Notes: a model not told the origin generated them from the sequence alone. DNA of 64,000 nucleotides from Candidatus Peribacteraceae bacterium (GCA_018061945.1 JAGOTD010000002.1:1-64000), one strand, 5' to 3'. Counted from the first letter of the stretch, positions 34,746 to 44,145 are shown. A program made the numbers and translations.

Positions 34746-36308
34746 ATGCAAAAACAGAGAACGTTCAGCATGATTCTGAAAAATTGCTCAAGACTGTTGT
34801 TCATAAAAATAAGAGCAGCAGCAAATTTTGCTCAATGCGCCGCGGGTAGATACCCGCTCCCTTTTTCTCCTATTATTTCAATGAGTAAAATAATGGGGAG
34901 CAGGTGTCTACCTGCGGCTGGCTCTAAAAGCGATTGGAGGATAAAGCTTAAACAGGTTCTTAGTATTGCGTTGATTGGTGCAATCCTCATTCCTCTCACG
35001 CCCGTCGAAGCGGTAGCCACTCCGCCGTTTCCGGATATGGCTAAATCTTGGTATGGGTATCAGGAAAACGTGACGTACCTCAAAACCAAAGGTGCAATCG
35101 ACGGTTACCCAGATGGGCTGTTTCACCCGAAGCAAACTGTGAACCGTGCGGAGTTTTTAAAACTCGTGTTCAGCTCCAAAAGTGATAGCGAACCGGTGAC
35201 AGATGATTGTTTTGCGGATGTACCGGCCAGCGCATGGTTTGCACCGTTTGTATGTGCGGCAAAACGGCGGGGGATTATAAGCGGATACAAAGTCGGGTCG
35301 CGTTATTTTTTCAAGCCCGATCAGCCGATTGTTTTTGCCGAAGCCGTAAAAATGGCCGTACTGGCGTACGGCAATAACATTACCGAGCCGCAGGGCGAGC
35401 AGTGGTATAGGCCGTATGTCGAAAAATTGAATGAGGAAAAAATTCTGGGCAGCTGGTCGTACATTCCGTGGGAGCCCATCACGCGCGAGCGCGCAGCGGA
35501 CCTTATCGCCAAGTATGTGAAACACGATAACGAACGTGTTCTGGGTAACCTTTCGGCTGGTTGCGGCAAAGACGAACGCAGCCCACTACTCACACTCTCG
35601 GTTGGCGGGCAAGATCGATCGTACATTCTGACTAAAGCACGTGGTGCATCGTCCAATACCCCATCACCACTCATTGTGGCGTTTCATGGTCGCACCAACA
35701 GCAACGCACAAGTGCAAAAATATTTCGGCCTCGACCGAGCGGCGTCAAATTACTTTATCGCGTATCCAGCAGCCATTTCCAACGGCAACGGCACATTCTC
35801 GTGGTCCAATGGAAATGATAAGCCCAGTGAGCTGCGCGATATCGCCTTCTTCGATGCCATCGTAAAAGAAATTGGCGACAGTGAATGCATCGATATGAAC
35901 AGGATTTACGTCGTCGGCCATTCACTCGGCGCCTGGTTTGCCAACTCCGTCGCGTGCGCACGCGGAGGTGTTGTTCGCGCGTCGGCAACAGTCGGTGGTT
36001 CGGCAGTCACCAGCAATTGCACAGGCCCGACCGCAGCGATGATTATCAATAACCCGAAAGATGCCCTCTCGTCGCATACAAGTGCTATCGCCATGAGCGA
36101 TATTCGTATCAAAGAAAATACGTGCTCCACAAATTCTGCACCGGTAGAGCCGTCGGCATTTTCGTGTGTGCAGTACGCAAGCTGCAGCCAAAACCCCGTC
36201 GTGTTTTGCCCACATACCATCGACTACGAACGCGGAACATATTATCCACACGTGTGGCCACCAGATACAGAACAGGCGATCGTGAAATTTTTTGAGGAAT
36301 TTTTTTAA
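34746..36308 (+). CDS. SLH-anchored poly(3-hydroxybutyrate)/feruloyl-esterase-like protein
   Basis: Up to 520 residues. Three SLH repeats (FPDMAKSWYGYQENVTYLKT; CFADVPASAWFAPFVCAAKR; EQWYRPYVEKLNEEKILGSW) precede an LpqC/PHB-depolymerase-type esterase domain with IVAFHGRTNSNAQVQKYFGL, nucleophile VGHSLGAWFANS and a final HVWPPDTEQAIVKFFEEFF. It should be a hydrolase held on the cell surface. A TATGCT box (34734-34739) precedes the ATG at 34746. However, the signal-peptide core (VLSIALIGAILIPLTPVEAVA) starts only near residue 70, behind an 80-bp palindrome at 34839-34918. The true start may be in or after that element. Confidence 0.85.
   Translation: MQKQRTFSMILKNCSRLLFIKIRAAANFAQCAAGRYPLPFSPIISMSKIMGSRCLPAAGSKSDWRIKLKQVLSIALIGAILIPLTPVEAVATPPFPDMAKSWYGYQENVTYLKTKGAIDGYPDGLFHPKQTVNRAEFLKLVFSSKSDSEPVTDDCFADVPASAWFAPFVCAAKRRGIISGYKVGSRYFFKPDQPIVFAEAVKMAVLAYGNNITEPQGEQWYRPYVEKLNEEKILGSWSYIPWEPITRERAADLIAKYVKHDNERVLGNLSAGCGKDERSPLLTLSVGGQDRSYILTKARGASSNTPSPLIVAFHGRTNSNAQVQKYFGLDRAASNYFIAYPAAISNGNGTFSWSNGNDKPSELRDIAFFDAIVKEIGDSECIDMNRIYVVGHSLGAWFANSVACARGGVVRASATVGGSAVTSNCTGPTAAMIINNPKDALSSHTSAIAMSDIRIKENTCSTNSAPVEPSAFSCVQYASCSQNPVVFCPHTIDYERGTYYPHVWPPDTEQAIVKFFEEFF
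34839..34918. repeat. 80-bp palindromic element inside the esterase reading frame
   Basis: The left arm GCCGCGGGTAGATACCCGCT and the right arm (reverse complement) GCCGCAGGTAGACACCTGCT match at most positions. An AT-rich inner stem follows. It lies in an open reading frame before the signal-peptide core, so it is either translated or part of the leader. Confidence 0.75.
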
Positions 36309-36343
36309 TTTCGTAAGCTAGAGAGGATATAAATTTACAAAGA

Positions 36344-37789
36344 TTAAATTACTTCATCTCGTAGATTTCTGAGTATTTTTATTGATTCTTCTAGCTCTTC
36401 TGAGGTGAATCTTTGATTAGATGTGTTTTCCGGATGATGAATTGTATGGCGTATGTAAGTAGCAAGAGATACGTTTTCAGTATTTCCATTTTTTTTATTT
36501 TTCCATTTCCTATTTTTATCCAGATTATCAAGTTTTGATTTTTCTCTTTCTTCTATGTATCCATATAGTTCATTATGATAATCACTTGATGAGATAGCAA
36601 AGACCTCATAATTCACTTCAGCAAACGAACTTCTACCTAATTTAATTTGTTCTAGCTCTGTTCTTTTATTTGACTGCTTTAAGACTCTATAACAACGATC
36701 TATATGATCTTTATCAATCATATAATTTGAATGAGTAGCAAAGAAAACAATATTATTCTCATCATTTTTTGTTATTTTTATAAGCTCCTCTTTTAGATAT
36801 TCCTGAGCCTGAGGATGTAGATGGGTTTCTGGTTCATCTAAAAGTAATAGAGAATTTGAGAGTTGTTTCGTTGCGTTTTCAGCAGAAATAGTTAATAAAA
36901 AAGAAATAAATTGTCTAAAGCCATCACTTCTTTGAGCTGTGGTTTTTGACTTATATTTAACATGATCATCTTCGATAAGAAGAGATAATTTCATATTATT
37001 GATTTGAAATTTAATTTTTACTGGGTGTTTTGGCCAAACTTTTTTTAAATGTGCTGTAACTTTATCACTAAGCTTGTCTTGTAGATTACTAATTTCTGCA
37101 GTATCTGTTTTAATTTTTTCAATTTGAGATGTTTGTATTCCAGCTAATTCAAAGCAATTCATTAAAGGAATAGAAATATTCTCAGGATTATTTGCAAATG
37201 CAATTAAATCTATCTCTTCATTTATTAAATGCTTACTATCAGGTTTCCAGAAAATAATAAAATGTGCATGTTGCCAAAAATATTTCGATAAATATGTTTC
37301 AAAATATTTTTCAAGATCCAAATTTTCCTGATTGCCTTGAGGTTCTTTTTTGAAAGGCTTGGCTTCCTTTAGCGTGAAATCTTCAAGAAATTTATTTTCG
37401 AATTTGATACAATCAAAAACTCTTCTGGTAGCTGCCTGATTTGGATCATAAGTAGTAGTTACATCGACTTCTCTAATCTTAATTTTTAATAATGCTTCAT
37501 TATCAAATCCCTGTTCAGATAAAATTTTCTTAAGTAGCTTTTCATCATTTGGATTTAATTTATATTTTAGCGAAATATTGATTTCCTCATTTTCATTAAA
37601 AAAATCCTTCGGAAAAGAAACTTTTTCATGATCACTATCTATTAATGATAAAGCTCGTAGGAAGCTACTTTTACCAGATTCATTTACTCCAATAAGGCAA
37701 AATGTTCTTCCGTTATCAATAGTTGAAATTTTGAAGGAAACATTTTTTATACTTCTATAGTTTTTAATAGTCAGTGACTGAAGGTCCAT
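36344..37789 (-). CDS. AT-rich AAA ATPase (RecF/OLD-like, defence type)
   Basis: A 481-residue ATPase. Walker A is GVNESGKSS (about 34-42), preceded by the MDLQSLTIKNYRSIKNVSF start typical of the AAA_15/AAA_21 group. Walker B with downstream motif is LLLLDEPETHLHPQAQEYL, then VFFATHSNYMID. The C-terminal 130 residues (ATYIRHTIHHPEN...) contain no TOPRIM domain that I can see. The gene is much more AT-rich than its surroundings, suggesting recent acquisition. Such ATPases often belong to anti-phage systems, but no partner nuclease is directly adjacent. Confidence 0.85.
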   Translation of the reverse strand: MDLQSLTIKNYRSIKNVSFKISTIDNGRTFCLIGVNESGKSSFLRALSLIDSDHEKVSFPKDFFNENEEINISLKYKLNPNDEKLLKKILSEQGFDNEALLKIKIREVDVTTTYDPNQAATRRVFDCIKFENKFLEDFTLKEAKPFKKEPQGNQENLDLEKYFETYLSKYFWQHAHFIIFWKPDSKHLINEEIDLIAFANNPENISIPLMNCFELAGIQTSQIEKIKTDTAEISNLQDKLSDKVTAHLKKVWPKHPVKIKFQINNMKLSLLIEDDHVKYKSKTTAQRSDGFRQFISFLLTISAENATKQLSNSLLLLDEPETHLHPQAQEYLKEELIKITKNDENNIVFFATHSNYMIDKDHIDRCYRVLKQSNKRTELEQIKLGRSSFAEVNYEVFAISSSDYHNELYGYIEEREKSKLDNLDKNRKWKNKKNGNTENVSLATYIRHTIHHPENTSNQRFTSEELEESIKILRNLRDEVI

Positions 37790-37954
37790 ATTTTGGAATG
37801 GATATGTGCGACTCTATTTAGTAAATGAGTCCGGGACACAAATATACTGACCTTAACATGTGATTATGTCTATGCCAATTTTATAAGAATACTAATTAGC
37901 AATTGTTATTAGAATAAAATCGGGAGATATTTCTTGAATGAGTACATTCTGTAT

Positions 37955-38413
37955 CTATCCCTCCACCAACTCCTTCAATCTTAATAGCGCCTTCTTCCAC
38001 ATAGCTTCCATATTCGCCTTTTCCTCTTCCATAATATCCAAGTCGATCACCAGCTCTGTGCCGCCGTCTTTCTCGTTGAACGTGTAATTTTCGTGCGCGC
38101 CAGCCCAGCCTTTTGTCGCTTCGCTGGTCGTGTCTTCCACGCCATCTCTCACAAGACCTAAGTGCTCAATCGATACAAATTCGTGAAGCTTGTTTTTCTT
38201 GATGCGACTTACCATTCCGCCTACGCCTTTGTTGGCTCCTGTTGGATCGGGGCCTAGAAACAGAATCTTGGATCCTTCTTCCCAGTTTCCTTTGTAGTAA
38301 GAACCGGGACAGAACGCACTGGTCCAGTCGCGGTACGTCGCATCGGAAAGCATGGTGTCCCAGACTTTTGCTCGCGGAGCTTTTATAAAGGTAGTGAGGT
38401 GGATTTTTTGCAT
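37955..38413 (-). CDS. SRPBCC/AHSA1-type START-like domain protein
   Basis: A 152-residue polyketide-cyclase/AHSA1-like protein (TTFIKAPRAKVWDTMLSDAT, then YRDWTSAFCPGSYYKGNWEE, and a GWAGAHENYTFNEKDGGTEL segment). These bind hydrophobic ligands or chaperones; the role here is unknown. I used the ATG at 38413 because TATACT (minus 38426-38421) is 7 nt upstream. The frame extending to 38680 overlaps a divergent gene. Confidence 0.85.
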   Translation of the reverse strand: MQKIHLTTFIKAPRAKVWDTMLSDATYRDWTSAFCPGSYYKGNWEEGSKILFLGPDPTGANKGVGGMVSRIKKNKLHEFVSIEHLGLVRDGVEDTTSEATKGWAGAHENYTFNEKDGGTELVIDLDIMEEEKANMEAMWKKALLRLKELVEG

Positions 38414-38545
38414 AGCCCCAAGTATACCGGAAAATAAATGAGGGTAAATCAGATGTACAGCTTTTATGCTAATGCGCAGGATAAGCTGGTAATAAGTTGT
38501 CTGCCAAGCTTTCGTATCGGCAGCTTTGCAAGTATCATCACTATC

Positions 38546-38767
38546 ATGAAACGAAATTCTGCATCTCTCCTGCGCTATTTTGCCAAGAACATTTCGGTTG
38601 TTATCGGCATTGTGTTCATTTGGCGCGGAATTTGGTATGTTCTGGATTTTATCGATCTGCAGATTTTTGGCGGACAACACATTGTGACATCTCTTGGCGG
38701 TATTGTTATCGGTCTGCTCATTATTTATCTGCCCGATAAGGATTTAAAGGAGATCGAAAAGCTGTAA
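38546..38767 (+). CDS. Small two-helix membrane protein
   Basis: A 73-residue protein with two hydrophobic helices (ISVVIGIVFIWRGIWYVLDF and IVTSLGGIVIGLLIIYLPDK) and charged ends. No family recognised. The ATG at 38546 lies 7 nt after TATCAT (38533-38538), a leaderless pattern. It is divergent from the SRPBCC gene. Confidence 0.6.
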   Translation: MKRNSASLLRYFAKNISVVIGIVFIWRGIWYVLDFIDLQIFGGQHIVTSLGGIVIGLLIIYLPDKDLKEIEKL

Positions 38768-38811
38768 TCTGCAAAGGCAAAATTTATTGAGCGAGTTTCA
38801 GCTGAAAAAGA

Positions 38812-41208
38812 CTAAATTTTTAAAAAGCCCAACGTATACACTTGGGGTCGCAATTTTTCTGTGAGGATTTTGTACGCTTCTTCAAAAGACGTAAAGCTGA
38901 CTGGCGGGAAATCACTGTCGGAGTTGCGAGCCTGGAGCGCCTTGCGCACTTGGTACCAGCCAACGTCAGGACGATTAAGTTTAAGCTCGTCGCGTACATT
39001 GCGAGTGTCGGTATGGGCAAAATATGCTTGCCACAAATGCTTTCCTTCTTCCATTACAGCGCGAGCTTCATCCGATAGCGTTTTGTCGGCCAAGTAACGC
39101 ACCATAAAGTCCGATTCAAAACGTTCCGGTGCATTCACTTCCGCTTCTGTATATGGAATAAAATGATTCACAATTGACCATTTCTTGCCATTCCACTCGA
39201 GATCATTCGCGCTTGCAGTAAGATTGCTGCCATTAAACAGCATCCAGACAAGACAATCATTTTTGAATTCATCAGAAAGCGGTTCTGTTGGTTGCAAAAA
39301 CTGATCGCGATCGTTTAGCCAAGTGGGTTTAATGAGTCTGCGAATAGAGAAAACGGTTGCGCTCTGCCAAAGATTTTTTTCGTTTACAAAATTACCTCGG
39401 CCACTGCCATAACCAGACGAAAATAACATTGTTTTTAAACTTGCATTTTGCAAATCGTTACCTGCGCAATTTAGCCATGCAATTGCATTATCTGACCACT
39501 TGGTTCCTCTTAAATCTTTACTAGCAGTTGCAGGAGTAATTGCATTTTTCAAAGGTACTACATCAGCTTTATTTGCTCGAGATCGCTCAATCCAATCAGT
39601 GAGAAGTTTTTCATTTGAAATATTGCAAAATGTTTTTTGACCAATTGGTCGCGCTTGTTTATCTAAAACTTCAGCCATAATCTCGGTTAATGGGATTTTC
39701 TGTTTTGAATTTTGATTTGTTTTCCAGATCAAAAAACCAATTGGAAAATCGCCATTTATGCCATCGAACGCTCTACTGTGTACAACAAAGCCATCTAAAT
39801 ATTTTGCATTCCAGTTATCTCTAAATGTATCAAGCGTAGGCGCGCTTATGTATTTAAGTGTACTGAACATTGCTAAGGTTGCATTGGGAATCTCTAAAGC
39901 AATTCTGGCAATAAATTGCGTATAAAGTTCGTTGCTAGCTTTTCCATAAACTGACATTGCAGTTGCGGAAAATTTAGTTTTTGCAACGCCGGTCTTATTT
40001 TCTCCACCACTTGCAGTATCGGCGCTTGTCGCCTCCGCATACGGCGGATTGATCAGTACCAAAATCTTCTTACCCTCTGCAATCGCTTTGCGTAAACCTT
40101 CGGGAATCTTGTTGGTAAGCGAATAATCGATCTTGCCGTCGTCGGTAATATCGTCGTTTAAGTAGTCATACTGAAATCGCTGCGCTGCGACGCAGGTTTT
40201 GGTTGCTTTCATTACATCTACATCCGCTTGGTCCAACGTCGACATGTAAATTTTGCGCGGATTGCTGTGCTTTACTTCCAAATTTCCCACTCCACAGCAC
40301 ATATCCCATACGATGTAATCTTTTTGCCAGTTAGGACCGAGCGTTTCGGTAAGTTTGTCGTACGCTTTATCTACAACATGCAGCGGCGTGTAGTAGGCGC
40401 CTTTGAAACTACGTTCATCGAGTGGAATAAGGCTGTCTCGTCGTTCCAGTAAATAGTCGCGATACTCTGCTTTTGGCGGTTTGTGATAGATGGCCCAAAA
40501 TTGCCGATATCCTTCTTTGTTCCCAAGTTCATAGATTTTGCCACCCAAACTGAAAACGGGTGCATTATTTTTGTGGAGCAATTCAGCTGGTAGATCGTTG
40601 TGGGTAGAAACAGTGCCATCATGCATAATGTCCGCAAAGAACAAAAGAGCGTAGTCTTCTTCCTTCATATCTTTTATTTCTCGGCCAACCATCTCTACCC
40701 ATTTATCGAAAACCTGCTTTAAGTTGTCTGGAGTAATTTGCGTACGGATAATATCTCCGCTCTTGATAGCGTTTTTAATAGTTTGGATAAACTCTTCCTC
40801 ATGCGTTTCGATCTTAAAAGAAACAAAATGAGTGCCGATATGCGCCGAAACAACATCGAGCGCTTCTGGCGTGTAGTCGCTTGCCGACTTGCCCCATTTG
40901 ATAATTTTCTTTTCGAGCAGAGGAAGAACGTCGACAGTTTTCATAAGAGCTGCTTTTTTGGTATCTATCACAGCCAAAAAAGGCGGAACATAATCGCCGT
41001 GATTCAACGCCTCTTGCACATAGTGTAAGAGCTGCGTAAACATAGCGTAACTGGAATGCTTAGAATCTTGCTTTGCCTCAAACCAGATTTCCTTTGTCTG
41101 AATATCTATGAGGTTTTTCTGATATTCCTTCAATCCAAGTGCTTTTATATACATATCCTTCACATCTTCTTCGCTTGTGGCTTTTTGCAATTTTTCGTAC
41201 AAACTCAT
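38812..41208 (-). CDS. Candidate type IIG restriction-modification enzyme (nuclease + N6-adenine methyltransferase)
   Basis: A 798-residue protein. Near the N-terminus LIDIQTKEIWFEAKQ followed by FTQLLHYV has the D...ExK spacing of a PD-(D/E)XK nuclease, which is an inference. The methyltransferase part has SAM motif I WDMCCGVGNLEVK and catalytic motif IV LINPPYAEATS, typical of N6-adenine enzymes. The C-terminal ~350 residues are probably the target-recognition domain. One-polypeptide enzymes of this order are type IIG/IIL. If the nuclease call is wrong it is a large orphan methyltransferase. Start at the ATG 41208; the longer frame overlaps the divergent DUF4256 promoter. Confidence 0.8.
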   Translation of the reverse strand: MSLYEKLQKATSEEDVKDMYIKALGLKEYQKNLIDIQTKEIWFEAKQDSKHSSYAMFTQLLHYVQEALNHGDYVPPFLAVIDTKKAALMKTVDVLPLLEKKIIKWGKSASDYTPEALDVVSAHIGTHFVSFKIETHEEEFIQTIKNAIKSGDIIRTQITPDNLKQVFDKWVEMVGREIKDMKEEDYALLFFADIMHDGTVSTHNDLPAELLHKNNAPVFSLGGKIYELGNKEGYRQFWAIYHKPPKAEYRDYLLERRDSLIPLDERSFKGAYYTPLHVVDKAYDKLTETLGPNWQKDYIVWDMCCGVGNLEVKHSNPRKIYMSTLDQADVDVMKATKTCVAAQRFQYDYLNDDITDDGKIDYSLTNKIPEGLRKAIAEGKKILVLINPPYAEATSADTASGGENKTGVAKTKFSATAMSVYGKASNELYTQFIARIALEIPNATLAMFSTLKYISAPTLDTFRDNWNAKYLDGFVVHSRAFDGINGDFPIGFLIWKTNQNSKQKIPLTEIMAEVLDKQARPIGQKTFCNISNEKLLTDWIERSRANKADVVPLKNAITPATASKDLRGTKWSDNAIAWLNCAGNDLQNASLKTMLFSSGYGSGRGNFVNEKNLWQSATVFSIRRLIKPTWLNDRDQFLQPTEPLSDEFKNDCLVWMLFNGSNLTASANDLEWNGKKWSIVNHFIPYTEAEVNAPERFESDFMVRYLADKTLSDEARAVMEEGKHLWQAYFAHTDTRNVRDELKLNRPDVGWYQVRKALQARNSDSDFPPVSFTSFEEAYKILTEKLRPQVYTLGFLKI

Positions 41209-41372
41209 AAATATGATCTTAAAAAGATAACTGACGAAGTATATTGATCCAAAATTTAACACTTTTGCGCAGCTGAGTATAGAACAACCAATCCGGGTTG
41301 ATTCAGTTGCCTGATTTGCAATAAGGCGGTTATGTGCTTCACACATTAAATCGGCGGAGGTACTATAAAATT

Positions 41373-41927
41373 ATGAGTAAAAAAGCATTATCAGCGCAAG
41401 AATCTGCAGAGCTTTTGAAAACATTGAAAGCGCGTTTCGAGAAACACATGAATCGTCACAAGGGGATTAAGTGGGAAGCCGTACAAGCCAAGCTGGAAAA
41501 GCTCCCAGAAAAACTGTGGTCACTCCATGAGATGGAACGAACGGGTGGTGAACCGGATGTCGTAGGTGAGGAAAAAGGCGAATATGTTTTCTACGATTGC
41601 GCAGCCGAAAGCCCAAAAGATCGCCGAAGCGTCTGTTACGATAAGCAAGCGCTGGACTCCAGAAAAGAGCATAAGCCAAAAAACAGCGCACTAGATATGG
41701 CGGCAGATATGGGCATTGAGCTTTTGACAGAAGAGGAATATCGGAATCTGCAGACACTGGAAAGTTTTGATTTGAAAACATCGAGCTGGATACAAACGCC
41801 TGCAGCGGTTCGCAAGCTCGGCGGCGCACTCTTCTGCGATCGTCGTTACGATACCGTATTTCTGTATCACAACGGCGCGGAGTCGTATTACGCCGCGAGA
41901 GGGTTTAGAGGGAAGGTGAGGGTGTAG
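41373..41927 (+). CDS. DUF4256 protein
   Basis: A 184-residue conserved protein of unknown function. Long stretches are family-typical: FEKHMNRHKGIKWEAVQAKL, LWSLHEMERTGGEPDVV, FYDCAAESPKDRRSVCYD and KLGGALFCDRRYDTVFLYHN. The ATG at 41373 is 6 nt after TACTAT (41361-41366). It is divergent from the restriction-modification gene, and its last 23 bases overlap the converging small membrane-protein gene. Confidence 0.9.
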   Translation: MSKKALSAQESAELLKTLKARFEKHMNRHKGIKWEAVQAKLEKLPEKLWSLHEMERTGGEPDVVGEEKGEYVFYDCAAESPKDRRSVCYDKQALDSRKEHKPKNSALDMAADMGIELLTEEEYRNLQTLESFDLKTSSWIQTPAAVRKLGGALFCDRRYDTVFLYHNGAESYYAARGFRGKVRV

Positions 41928-42186
41928 GGATTTGAAATATTCCTGAAACAAGTTGAAAAAGAAAACCAAGAAATATTAGCCTTAGACCACATTTTAGAAA
42001 TTGAGGCTTTTTTAAAAATACCGGTGTTTCTGATTTTGCATTTTCTCCAAATTTAAATCGTATCCCCGAATCTGACTGGTCTATAGCTACAGCGGTCAAG
42101 AATGTTCCGCAAATTCCTAAAACCAATCCTATTAAATTTAGAAGGGCTAATATGATTGACTTATAAGCAATAAAAAACTCTATCAT
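41905..42186 (-). CDS. Small membrane protein next to tRNA-Gln
   Basis: A 93-residue protein with two hydrophobic helices (SIILALLNLIGLVLGICGTF and LIFLGFLFQLVSGIF) joined by a polar loop. No family recognised. I used the ATG at 42186: TATAAT (minus 42198-42193) is 6 nt upstream. The longer frame to 42303 reads through the tRNA gene and is not credible. Confidence 0.55.
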   Translation of the reverse strand: MIEFFIAYKSIILALLNLIGLVLGICGTFLTAVAIDQSDSGIRFKFGENAKSETPVFLKKPQFLKCGLRLIFLGFLFQLVSGIFQIPTPSPSL

Positions 42187-42227
42187 AGAGTAATTATATT
42201 CAATTATTAGTAATACACTATTCACAA

Positions 42228-42302
42228 TGGCTGGGGAGGAGGGATTCGAACCCCCGAATGCTTGCTCCAGAGGCAAGTGCCTTACCACTTGGCGACTCCC
42301 CA
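42228..42302 (-). tRNA. tRNA-Gln (anticodon CUG)
   Basis: On the minus strand the cloverleaf runs from TGGGGAGTCGCC to the encoded CCA end (CCCCAGCCA). D-arm: GCCAAGTGGTAAGGC. Anticodon arm: CTTGC-CTCTGGA-GCAAG, giving anticodon CTG. T-arm: GGGGGTTCGAATCCCTC. The weak U1-A72 pair and G73 are tRNA-Gln features. CCA is encoded in the gene. Confidence 0.95.
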
Positions 42303-42303
42303 A

Positions 42304-42665
42304 TATGTAGTGACTGACTGGTCTGGCTGAGTAGAGCTGATTGGGTGGGCTAGGCGCCTGCCCGTCCGTAGTCAGCCGCGGCTGACGTAGGCGGGACTCC
42401 CCAATTGTCCATTTTGATTCTCAGCGCCCTTCTTCTGGATGAAGAGCCACGAGATTGTATAAGGAAAGAGGCTTTCTGCAAAGTGGCAATATGTAGCCGC
42501 TTTGTCAGTCTATGTGCATTGTAGGCGGGCCTCACTCCGTCGCTGATGCGACACCTCTCTCCCGCGGGGAGAGAGGAATCTCAGGAAATATTTTATCTGA
42601 AAATTTGCACATGCTTTCCTTCCCCTCGCAGGAGAAGGTGGCCGTAGGCCGGATGAGGCCAGCCC
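42304..42665. other. Repeat-filled gap between tRNA-Gln and the VOC gene
   Basis: No gene seen. It contains a CAGCCGCGGCTG palindrome (about 42374-42385), a CTCTCTCCCGCGGGGAGAGAG hairpin (about 42556-42576), and a GGAGAAGGTGGCCGTAGGCCGGATGAGG-like REP (about 42629-42657). Confidence 0.6.
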
Positions 42666-43067
42666 TTACTTCGCCATCCACCCCGTCGACTGTAACAATC
42701 CAAATATGTTGCCTTCTGTGTCGTTGCAGCGCGCAAACCAGCCGACGCCGGGGATTTCGGATTTTTCTGCGCGGATTGATCCGCCATTGTCTGTGACAGC
42801 TTTGATGGCTGCGTCAATATTCTCGACGTGAATGGTGCAGTCGAAGGTAGTCAGTTTGTTATCGGCTGGGCGCTCGTACAAGCCACCGTTGATACCAGGC
42901 TTGCCATCTGGCCGCGTCGTAAGGCCCCAATAATCCATGCCGCCTTTCTCTTTGGTCATGACCTGCTCAATTTTCCAACCGAATGCTTTTTCGTAAAACG
43001 CTTTGGCGCGACCGATGTTATCGGCCTGAACTTCGAAGTGAATGACGGGATTGGAAGAAGAAGGCAT
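42666..43067 (-). CDS. VOC-superfamily (glyoxalase-like) protein
   Basis: A 133-residue protein with the paired beta-alpha-beta modules of the vicinal-oxygen-chelate fold: VIHFEVQADNIGRAKAFYEK at the N-terminus and IHVENIDAAIKAVTDNGGSI in the second half, ending with DTEGNIFGLLQ. Metal ligands in the expected places include His (VIHFEV) and Glu/His positions. Substrate unknown; close to the bleomycin-resistance/lactoylglutathione-lyase-like group. Confidence 0.9.
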   Translation of the reverse strand: MPSSSNPVIHFEVQADNIGRAKAFYEKAFGWKIEQVMTKEKGGMDYWGLTTRPDGKPGINGGLYERPADNKLTTFDCTIHVENIDAAIKAVTDNGGSIRAEKSEIPGVGWFARCNDTEGNIFGLLQSTGWMAK

Positions 43068-43224
43068 GAGGAATGTAAGAAGAATGTAATGCTAAAATTG
43101 TACCATGACTCGATTCGCGTATCTGTAATCAAATGCTCGCAATAAGCCTCAAAGAATGTTTTATCGTATTTTCTTGCATTTCTGCAAGTTCGCAGTACTC
43201 TATGCGCCTTTCTTACTATTTCTT

Positions 43225-43884
43225 ATGTCAAAGCACGACTCTTCGAGGCCCCTTAGTTTGCTAGATGACCAAGTACTAAGAATTGCAACTTCTGTAAAAA
43301 TTCCAAATGTATCACCAGAAACAATAGGTGAAATAGTACGTGCAAATTTGGTAGAACTTAGGGAAGTATTCGAACAAACACCTCATTACTCCAAAGAAAT
43401 AGCAGTTCTCAAAAGAGCAAGAGAATTAGTTGCAAATGCAGGTGACTCAGTAAAAAAAGTGCTTCATCCAAAATCTTCCGAATTAAGTGGAAGTTCAGTG
43501 GGGCAATCAAATGGCAATAAGACTACGGTAATATTAAATTATTCAACTGCGAGGGAAATTACTCGTCGTCTTGCCATTAGTTTTTTATCGACCAAGCATG
43601 CAAAAGCACTCATTACATCTGCAAAATCGGGTATTGTTGTGAGTGGTAACAAAACTGCGAGATCACCAGAAACACTCGCATTAATTGAGAGGTTTGCATC
43701 TGAAGGTGCATCACTTCTCATCAAGGAGGAACATCAAGGAATTACTGCCAACAAAAGAACAGAAATATTGAATGTATTCTTTATGGGAATACTTCGTGAG
43801 CATCTCGGGCTTTCAGCTGCCGAGCAAGATGAGTCAGCTGCTCCAAGCGAAGGCGAGAACTTGGATAGTTGTGATAGCGAGTAG
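43225..43884 (+). CDS. Hypothetical soluble protein
   Basis: A 219-residue helical protein with no family I recognise. The middle has a Ser/Gly/Asn-rich linker (SELSGSSVGQSNGNK) separating two helical parts. The C-terminus is acidic and probably disordered (DESAAPSEGENLDS). The ATG at 43225 is 5 nt after TACTAT (43214-43219). An upstream in-frame ATG at 43156 is possible. Confidence 0.55.
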   Translation: MSKHDSSRPLSLLDDQVLRIATSVKIPNVSPETIGEIVRANLVELREVFEQTPHYSKEIAVLKRARELVANAGDSVKKVLHPKSSELSGSSVGQSNGNKTTVILNYSTAREITRRLAISFLSTKHAKALITSAKSGIVVSGNKTARSPETLALIERFASEGASLLIKEEHQGITANKRTEILNVFFMGILREHLGLSAAEQDESAAPSEGENLDSCDSE

Positions 43885-44099
43885 TTGAAGATTGGGCATT
43901 GTATTTTTACGGAGCAAACAGAGTACACGAAGGACTAGCGAAATGTTGATTGTTTCAGCTGTAGCTGTCAGTGTTGCGTTGACAAAGGCGATAATCGTTT
44001 TATTCCGCTCCCAGAGCCACTAGAACAATACTTTGGTCAAAATTTGAGTGTATTGGCTTATTTGTTGCCCTAGGCCTTTTATTCTAAGGAATTTTATGA

Positions 44100-44145
44100 T
44101 ATAATACCTAGATTTATTTCAAAAAGACGTAAAAAACACACAAAA
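44100..44145 (+). promoter_or_regulatory. Promoter -10 and A-rich leader of the glycan operon
   Basis: GATATAATACC (around 44099-44109) is a strong extended -10. The ~35-nt leader is A-rich and contains no SD, so this gene is neither leaderless nor SD-driven. The 43885-44145 gap shows no gene. Confidence 0.5.

Noticed and set aside
34746-34918. Separate small gene upstream of the SLH esterase
   Set aside because: The frame is continuous with the esterase and no stop intervenes; the odd composition is explained by the 80-bp palindrome.
41905-42303. 132-residue minus-strand protein reading through the tRNA region
   Set aside because: Its first 39 codons are the tRNA-Gln gene and its flank. 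The ATG at 42186 with a TATAAT 6 nt upstream is a better start.
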